From NCBI GenBank assembly GCA_039029935.1, contig JBCCFC010000040.1:1-21966 (forward strand): DNA of 21,966 bases. Direction: 5' to 3'. This DNA is from G039029935 sp039029935. Lineage in GTDB: Bacteria; Chloroflexota; Anaerolineae; Caldilineales; Caldilineaceae. Under the pieces are notes generated by a model. That model did not search any database. It was given only the letters and a program-made list of their open reading frames with translations, and was not told the origin of the DNA. Below are positions 18,101 through 21,966 of this stretch, piece after piece (positions within the stretch are counted from its first letter, which is position 1; each line of letters begins with the position of its first letter). The position numbers and the translations under genes were made by a program.

Positions 18101-20116
18101 TGTAGCGAAAGTAACAATGAAATCAATTGTTCATTGGATACGAGGATGGACCCTTGGGGTGACAGCTTTGGGTTTACCGTGCGCGTTGTGCGTACCGAAT
18201 CGACGACCGCCAATGCACCTCTGCCCAATGAAGCCATTGCCACTGCCACCAGCAACGGTGGTGAACTTTACAGTGCGAGTAGCATCGCCTTTGCCTACAT
18301 GCCCGCTGCTTACCATGCCCTCGAAGTCCGTAAGAATGTCCCCGACCTGAACGGTGATTGTCTTGTTGCACCAGGCGCGCCAAGTGCAGGGATTTTGCCA
18401 CAAGGTGACTGCTCGGTCATCGACCTCAATGGGCTGATGATCTTCACACTGGACATCACCAATACGGGCATTGTCAACTTGGACGATCTTGTGCTGATTG
18501 ACGTGCTGCCCCATCTGGCAGACGAAAACGAAGCACAGACCAGCTTTAGCGGAACCCCAGCCAGCAGTGGTGACTTGGGCGATGGCCGCACACCCGAGTC
18601 CAACTTTAACGGTACGACGACTTTGCTGAATGCAACAGGGGCTGTGACGCTTACCTACACCAACGCCGACCCCGCCACCGTCAGCCGTGACCCTGATAAC
18701 ACCGTTGCAAGTTGGGCTGCATCCGTTGGGCAGGCAACCGCTGTTCGCGCAGCCTTCACCCAAACTCGACCCAGTGATACCCATCAAGTGATGTTGACCA
18801 TTGACACTGATGGCAATGTGCAAAACGATCTCTACAGCAATACCTTTGGTGGACGAACACCGGACATTCTCCTGCCTGTGCGCTCAAACGATGTCAGCGT
18901 GATGCCCTTAACCTTTGTCCAAATCGGCAACCTTGTGTGGATTGAGGATGACAACGATGGTGACGCCACCACAGGCATTACCACAACAGTCTCTAGCGCA
19001 ACGGTCACGGCAACCGCCAGTGATGGTACGCCGTATACCGATATCACCGACAGCAATGGCAACTATAGCATCACTGTGCCAGCCAATGTTGTCTATACGG
19101 TGACTGTCGCCACGCCAGTAGGCACAACACCAGCGGGGACGCTCATCACCAGCGACAATGATCCAAACGCACAGAACAACCTGAGTCATGATGGCAGCGG
19201 CACCGTTGTCACGGTTGGCACAGTCGATAACCTGACCATTGACTTTGGCTTCTATGATTCACCGTTGGTGACAAGCATTGCCGTCGAGAAAATTCTCAAC
19301 ACGCCTGACCCCGTGTTTCCGGGGGCAACAGTGACATTCACCATCCGCATCACCAACACAGGCACAGCGACCATCACCACGCTGCCGTTGACCGACACCT
19401 ACAACACCACCTATCTGACCTATGTTGGCGTCCGCACCACACCGGAATCGGACAGCAATGCCAATAGCGGTCAGATCGTGTGGAGTGACTTGACGCAAGC
19501 CGCCCCCAATGGCTTTGGACAGAACTTTGCACCCGATGATGTCTGGGATGTTGGCGTTGAGTTTACCGCTAGGTTCGACACAACAGAATTGCCCAACAAC
19601 TGGACAGTAAACACGGCACAGGTCTTTACACATACGATTACGGATACCGTGCGTATCTACAACCCTACCAATGTGGTGTTGAGTAACCGTGATGTCACGG
19701 TCGAAGAGGTCAATGGCAATAACATGGTGGTATTGTTGTGGTCTACAGCAGATGAAACCGAAGCTGTTGGTTTCCATATATTGCGCATCGAACCGGATGC
19801 GCCGGTGGGTGAAGAGCCAGTGGGCGCAGAGCTAGTGGGCGCAGAGCCAGTGGGTGCAGAGCCAGTGGGTGCAGAACTTATAGACACAGAGCCTGTGCGT
19901 CTGACCAACGATGAACAGCTCATTGTTGCCAAACATGCTGGAACCGCTAATGGCGGGGATTATCGTTATGAGGACACAACGGCTGAACCCGGTGTTCACT
20001 ATCACTACATCTTGGAGATTGTAACTGCGGGCGGCACACGGATACCAATGGATATGGGGACAGTGGATGGGGGGCCACCGTTGTGGACAGTCTATTTGCC
20101 TATGTTGCGGAGGTAA
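15182..20116 (+). CDS. Giant exported surface protein with DUF11-like, SdrD B-like, FN3-like modules and YLP tail
   Basis: This 1644-residue protein starts at TTG 15182, 6 nt after GAGGGA. A basic N-terminus and a hydrophobic stretch at about residues 23-44 look like an export signal or membrane anchor. An Ala/Pro-rich linker is followed by a DUF11-like region at about 110-280. Residues 280-900 form a long part without a family I recognise, containing several Cys. A DUF11-like domain lies at 903-1040 (LHLEKHNTGGLNDIVDVGD), another at about 1043-1241, and an SdrD B-like domain at 1246-1358. A DUF11-like module (1360-1494) and a fibronectin-like module (1496-1630) match the 2835 and 11361 genes. 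A five-fold EPVGA-type repeat interrupts the last module at about 1540-1566. The tail is YLPMLRR. It is likely a large adhesin or envelope protein. It is convergent with the ParB-like gene. Confidence 0.88.
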   Translation: MKNKLDEQKNKDSKVLSTVWWRCLGISICLVAVLPIQFTLSLWIHDVATSVISTPLKQAAIELTDMLPLPSVAKAMPNTMPPSVKIAAPVAEISAAAVFAPELQQASTPNTEIVLSVSTDGTEPFATDAAFAGHVDGQHTPGLDDNANNNVVRTFDSIQYRIDYNVNEVDATNVVISAVLPDTVGGLSVPGLQWIVDPDYPMTAGCDRTTSTISGDGKTLTCVIGDLRQGSAGTIFPIAELNDAVTGIDGEVINLTATIDTDQTTPVTSNQVSTTISASPGVDWVKGIPTMYEDVTRNATGNVGRVFVWPIYLATDSGHKRGSEPLGPTVDITLYDHLYYLSTNSNRLAATLITTADVGDYSNYPAARGCGGYDGTGNVTALLDGTTASRVALPYGVNGLGDATNTTTGAFNGTEAITCVEDAATTPNNYPTIRIDISGYDLSAAPALAANNAKNNSGALIAAQVAFWLSETELLNGGATNGYLHNAIAGTTTAIAAPSPVDQVSTVSSAIDVDTLTESTTINNLSLTQFYEDVNVGGPSGYLRGYSHFVRFDPGPYQERVAITAQDESLGLEQRGFDHRAESVGGLGYNGVNATGAWTHDGTVSRNQLVTLALGVRASSGKDIDLLHAVHGCLYVDNTYLDIVDFPTSFTVNRVDARAINLPTKSGTTGSASDGLAHVIGGIGFRYMGFRHPNQGADVILVDKNFPDYVVEVATAAAGVGTDYDRGQVRCDNSHADVKGWVATTDTANLAQFDADNDGRYEGIEMVRLRMHEAGNWRYAGIDTQSTFDQYGLSFNLYLQARVKDTILEAPNASQIFIHGARARGDWDGTTAPTSHECISNFVTDGNRQANFPDSASGNFLTPDAGWCNLATVPNGVEVDPIEQSAGGSNKNWFVHRDTIAVTGPSLHLEKHNTGGLNDIVDVGDLVTFTVGVSVTGAPVFDDQLNNITITDTLPAYYEFVRFNHVPVTAGTSCSESNNEINCSLDTRMDPWGDSFGFTVRVVRTESTTANAPLPNEAIATATSNGGELYSASSIAFAYMPAAYHALEVRKNVPDLNGDCLVAPGAPSAGILPQGDCSVIDLNGLMIFTLDITNTGIVNLDDLVLIDVLPHLADENEAQTSFSGTPASSGDLGDGRTPESNFNGTTTLLNATGAVTLTYTNADPATVSRDPDNTVASWAASVGQATAVRAAFTQTRPSDTHQVMLTIDTDGNVQNDLYSNTFGGRTPDILLPVRSNDVSVMPLTFVQIGNLVWIEDDNDGDATTGITTTVSSATVTATASDGTPYTDITDSNGNYSITVPANVVYTVTVATPVGTTPAGTLITSDNDPNAQNNLSHDGSGTVVTVGTVDNLTIDFGFYDSPLVTSIAVEKILNTPDPVFPGATVTFTIRITNTGTATITTLPLTDTYNTTYLTYVGVRTTPESDSNANSGQIVWSDLTQAAPNGFGQNFAPDDVWDVGVEFTARFDTTELPNNWTVNTAQVFTHTITDTVRIYNPTNVVLSNRDVTVEEVNGNNMVVLLWSTADETEAVGFHILRIEPDAPVGEEPVGAELVGAEPVGAEPVGAELIDTEPVRLTNDEQLIVAKHAGTANGGDYRYEDTTAEPGVHYHYILEIVTAGGTRIPMDMGTVDGGPPLWTVYLPMLRR
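19805..19879 (+). repeat. 15-bp in-frame repeat, 5 copies
   Basis: Five units of GTGGGYGMAGAGCYA-type sequence encode VGEEP, VGAEL, VGAEP, VGAEP and VGAEL inside a loop of the fibronectin-like module. The corresponding modules of the 2835 and 11361 genes lack this insert, so it is a recent local expansion. Confidence 0.85.
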
Positions 20117-20142
20117 GCGAGTGCGTTGATTGGACCATGGAT

Positions 20143-20162
20143 AGGATTCCCTGTGGATTCCT
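20143..20162. other. Small hairpin between convergent genes
   Basis: AGGATTCC (20143-20150) pairs with GGATTCCT (20155-20162) at 7 of 8 positions around CTGT. It lies between two convergent stop codons, where a terminator is expected, but no T run follows on either strand. Its role is uncertain. Confidence 0.25.
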
Positions 20163-20224
20163 TCATCTGTCGCGCGTCGTTTGCCGTTCGACTTGCATTG
20201 ATTCAAGATTGGTATTGTCTAGAC

Positions 20225-21966
20225 CTAAACCATTTCCAACTGGTCCAGCACAGCTTGGATATTCTGGCTATCTTCTTCATGCTCGCTCAATTCCTTGCTT
20301 GCTAACAATCCCCCAACAAGAATGGCAACCATTGTGTGGATGCCCATACCATCAGGTGGCATCAAGTAGAAGCCGTTTTCTTCATCCGCTGATGCGTCAA
20401 GCAATTCTGCAATCTCACCAACGACCATCTGTAACGCTGACAATATATATTGGTCAAACTGGCACTCTAGATTATTGGCCCCACAATAGGCTTTGAGCAA
20501 GTTCCACTGTGGCTGCGCACTGGTGGCATCTTTGAGCGACCGAGCCAATGTATATCGTCGAGAGAGCGTCGGCTCTTCTTTTTCAAGCCAAGCACTGACT
20601 AACTCGACTAGACTCTGTGACGGGTCAACACCATCAATTGTGCGCTGGCGCACATTTTCAGCACTGTTGCCACTGCGATCCCCTTGTAGGCCGTTGCCTG
20701 TCTGCATTGTGCGCTGGCGCACATTTTCACGGTTATCATCGATTGGATTGCCTTGTGAGTCGTTGTCTGCCTGCATTGTGCGCCAGCGCACAATTCTATG
20801 ATTGTCATCGCTTGGATTGTCATAAGGGTTCGCACCAGCTTGGATTGTGCGCTGGCGCACATTATCACGGTTGTCACTACTTTGATTGCCATGTGAGTCG
20901 TTGCCAGCTTGAATTGTGCGCTGGCGCACATTATCACGGTTGTCACTACTTTGATTGTCATGTGAGTCGTTGCCAGCTTGGGTTGTGCGCTGGCGCACAT
21001 TTTCAGCATCGTTGCCACTTGGGTTGCCGTGTGAGTCGTTGCCAGCCGGAATTGTGCGCTGGCGCACATTTTCACGATTGTCATCGCTTGGATGGCCGTG
21101 TGGGTTCGCATCCGCATGGATTGTGCGCTGGCGCACATTATCACGGTTGTCGCCACTTGGGTTGTCATGTGAGTCGTTGCCAGCTTGGATTGTGCGCTGG
21201 CGCACATTTTCAGCATCGTTGCCACTTGGGTTGCCTTGTGAGTTGTTACCTGCCGGGATTGTGCGCTGGCGCACATTTTCAGCACTGTTGCCACTTGGAT
21301 TGCCTTGTGGCTCTGCATCCACTTGGAATGTGCGCTGGCGCACAATCCAAGCGTCACGACGGCTGTCGTAACACAATGGATCGGTACATCTCGTTCCGTT
21401 TCCGCTAACCTTGACTGCCAGTGGACATGTTTCGCATGGAGTTACCTGCTGTGCTTTAGGCAACTCTTCCGGCGTCCAGTCGAGCGGCCAAGGGGTATCC
21501 AACTCGCTGATGGATGGCAAAGCCTGAACATACTCGTCAATCATACGCTTTAGAACTGCTTTGGTGGGCGCGCTCCCTGTTTCGGTGATGGCATTCTGGA
21601 TCATTGCAACCGCATCATCCATCCCCGTTGGCAGTTTGGATAGACGGTTGATTTGTTCACTATGCGACATGGGGATGATGCCATCTGCAATCATATCCTG
21701 TGCATCCTGCGGCAACTTGAGCAACACCAAACGGTCGGTCAGATAACTACGTGAAATCCCTGCTTTCTGACAGAGCGTTTGCTGCGTATACCCCGCTGAT
21801 TTGTCTTCCAATGCCATCGAGAAGGAAATCGCCTCCTCAATTGGGTCAAGGTCGGTACGCTTTTGGTTCGCGATAAATCCCCATAGCCACGCGTCCGGGT
21901 CTTCGGCATACTCAATACGCACCTTGATTTTGTTGTAGGCGGGGTCACGCTCGGCCAAGATTGAGA
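20225..21966 (-). CDS. ParB/Spo0J-like DNA-binding protein with palindrome-encoded repeat linker (5' end outside window)
   Basis: The frame is open to the window edge and the visible 579 or so residues lack the true N-terminus, so the gene is partial here. The first part fits the end of a ParB N-terminal domain (NQKRTDLDPIEEA, about residues 33-45) and its helix-turn-helix (GYTQQTLCQKAGISRSYL to LKLP, about 58-85). A Cys cluster CX2C-X12-CX4C near 176-197 may bind zinc, as in many plasmid ParB-like proteins. Then comes a low-complexity region rich in Asn, Asp, Ser and Gly with eleven VRQRT or VRWRT nodes, 23 residues apart. A C-terminal domain of about 140 residues, unrecognised, ends LDQLEMV. 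ParB-family proteins bind palindromic sites for DNA partition or gene control. The repeat linker is unusual for the family. A TTG at 21958 is in frame, but homology suggests it is internal. Confidence 0.75.
   Translation of the reverse strand, partial: SILAERDPAYNKIKVRIEYAEDPDAWLWGFIANQKRTDLDPIEEAISFSMALEDKSAGYTQQTLCQKAGISRSYLTDRLVLLKLPQDAQDMIADGIIPMSHSEQINRLSKLPTGMDDAVAMIQNAITETGSAPTKAVLKRMIDEYVQALPSISELDTPWPLDWTPEELPKAQQVTPCETCPLAVKVSGNGTRCTDPLCYDSRRDAWIVRQRTFQVDAEPQGNPSGNSAENVRQRTIPAGNNSQGNPSGNDAENVRQRTIQAGNDSHDNPSGDNRDNVRQRTIHADANPHGHPSDDNRENVRQRTIPAGNDSHGNPSGNDAENVRQRTTQAGNDSHDNQSSDNRDNVRQRTIQAGNDSHGNQSSDNRDNVRQRTIQAGANPYDNPSDDNHRIVRWRTMQADNDSQGNPIDDNRENVRQRTMQTGNGLQGDRSGNSAENVRQRTIDGVDPSQSLVELVSAWLEKEEPTLSRRYTLARSLKDATSAQPQWNLLKAYCGANNLECQFDQYILSALQMVVGEIAELLDASADEENGFYLMPPDGMGIHTMVAILVGGLLASKELSEHEEDSQNIQAVLDQLEMV
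20639..21344. repeat. Eleven 16-bp palindromes at exact 69-bp spacing inside the ParB-like gene
   Basis: TGTGCGCTGGCGCACA, with 7-bp arms and a 2-bp centre, starts at 20639, 20708, 20777, 20846, 20915, 20984, 21053, 21122, 21191, 21260 and 21329. The arms are identical in all eleven. At 20777 the centre is CA in place of TG. The 53-bp spacers are related but vary, including silent changes. On the minus strand the motif encodes VRQRT (VRWRT at 20777). I saw no other copy of the 16-mer in the window. Confidence 0.95.

Noticed and set aside
20639..21344. Regular palindromic repeats as a CRISPR array
   Set aside because: The spacers are related to each other, the period is an exact multiple of three within an open reading frame, and the repeat core is only 16 bp. 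No cas gene is visible.
20617..21408. Long plus-strand reading frames with repeated CAGAH or VRWRT peptides
   Set aside because: They are opposite-strand readings of the 69-bp repeat. A period divisible by three keeps all frames open. The minus frame has ParB-type domains on its 5' side.

Overview
This window looks like chromosomal or large-plasmid DNA from a bacterium of the Chloroflexota (Anaerolineae/Caldilineae-like). That placement is an inference. It rests on the large secreted proteins built of SdrD B-like, DUF11-like and fibronectin-like modules, and on the extreme C-terminal pattern hydrophobic-[YF]LPx[VL]x[RK]. I associate that tail with Chloroflexota exported proteins. No rRNA, tRNA or Cas gene is visible.

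Layout. From 290 to 20116 there are five exported, modular surface-type proteins, all on the + strand: 290-1021 (243 aa), 2835-4781 (648 aa), 5525-11092 (1855 aa), 11361-14555 (1064 aa) and 15182-20116 (1644 aa). The first three share an unrecognised domain of about 175 residues in 1, 2 and 3 copies. The second, fourth and fifth share one C-terminal module (DUF11-like plus fibronectin-like). A minus-strand AAA-ATPase-like/PD-(D/E)XK nuclease gene (1154-2728), of a family thought to be mobile, lies between the first two surface genes and is bordered by short tandem repeats. At the right edge a minus-strand ParB/Spo0J-like gene (20225-21966, 5' end outside the window) carries a striking internal array: eleven 16-bp inverted repeats, exactly 69 bp apart and in frame.

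Intergenic DNA is rich in structure. There are 12-bp direct-repeat arrays upstream of two surface genes (12-59 and 14931-14990). Heptamer and octamer arrays sit next to stop codons (1032-1169, 4781-4843, 2750-2777). Three 29-nt hairpin-bearing repeats lie partly inside a 24-bp inverted repeat (4903-5060). A multi-hairpin leader precedes the largest gene (5188-5353). A duplicated terminator-like hairpin lies at 11103-11284. A graveyard at 14556-14860 holds the 3' end of a heavy-metal P-type ATPase gene and a scrap related to the neighbouring surface gene.

How the parts fit. The surface proteins probably form an adhesin or envelope-protein family that grows by duplication and exchange of modules, with a shared C-terminal tail that may be a sorting or anchoring signal. 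The repeats and gene debris suggest a recombination-prone accessory region. The ParB-like gene with parS-sized palindromes in its own coding sequence is the feature most likely to represent something undescribed.
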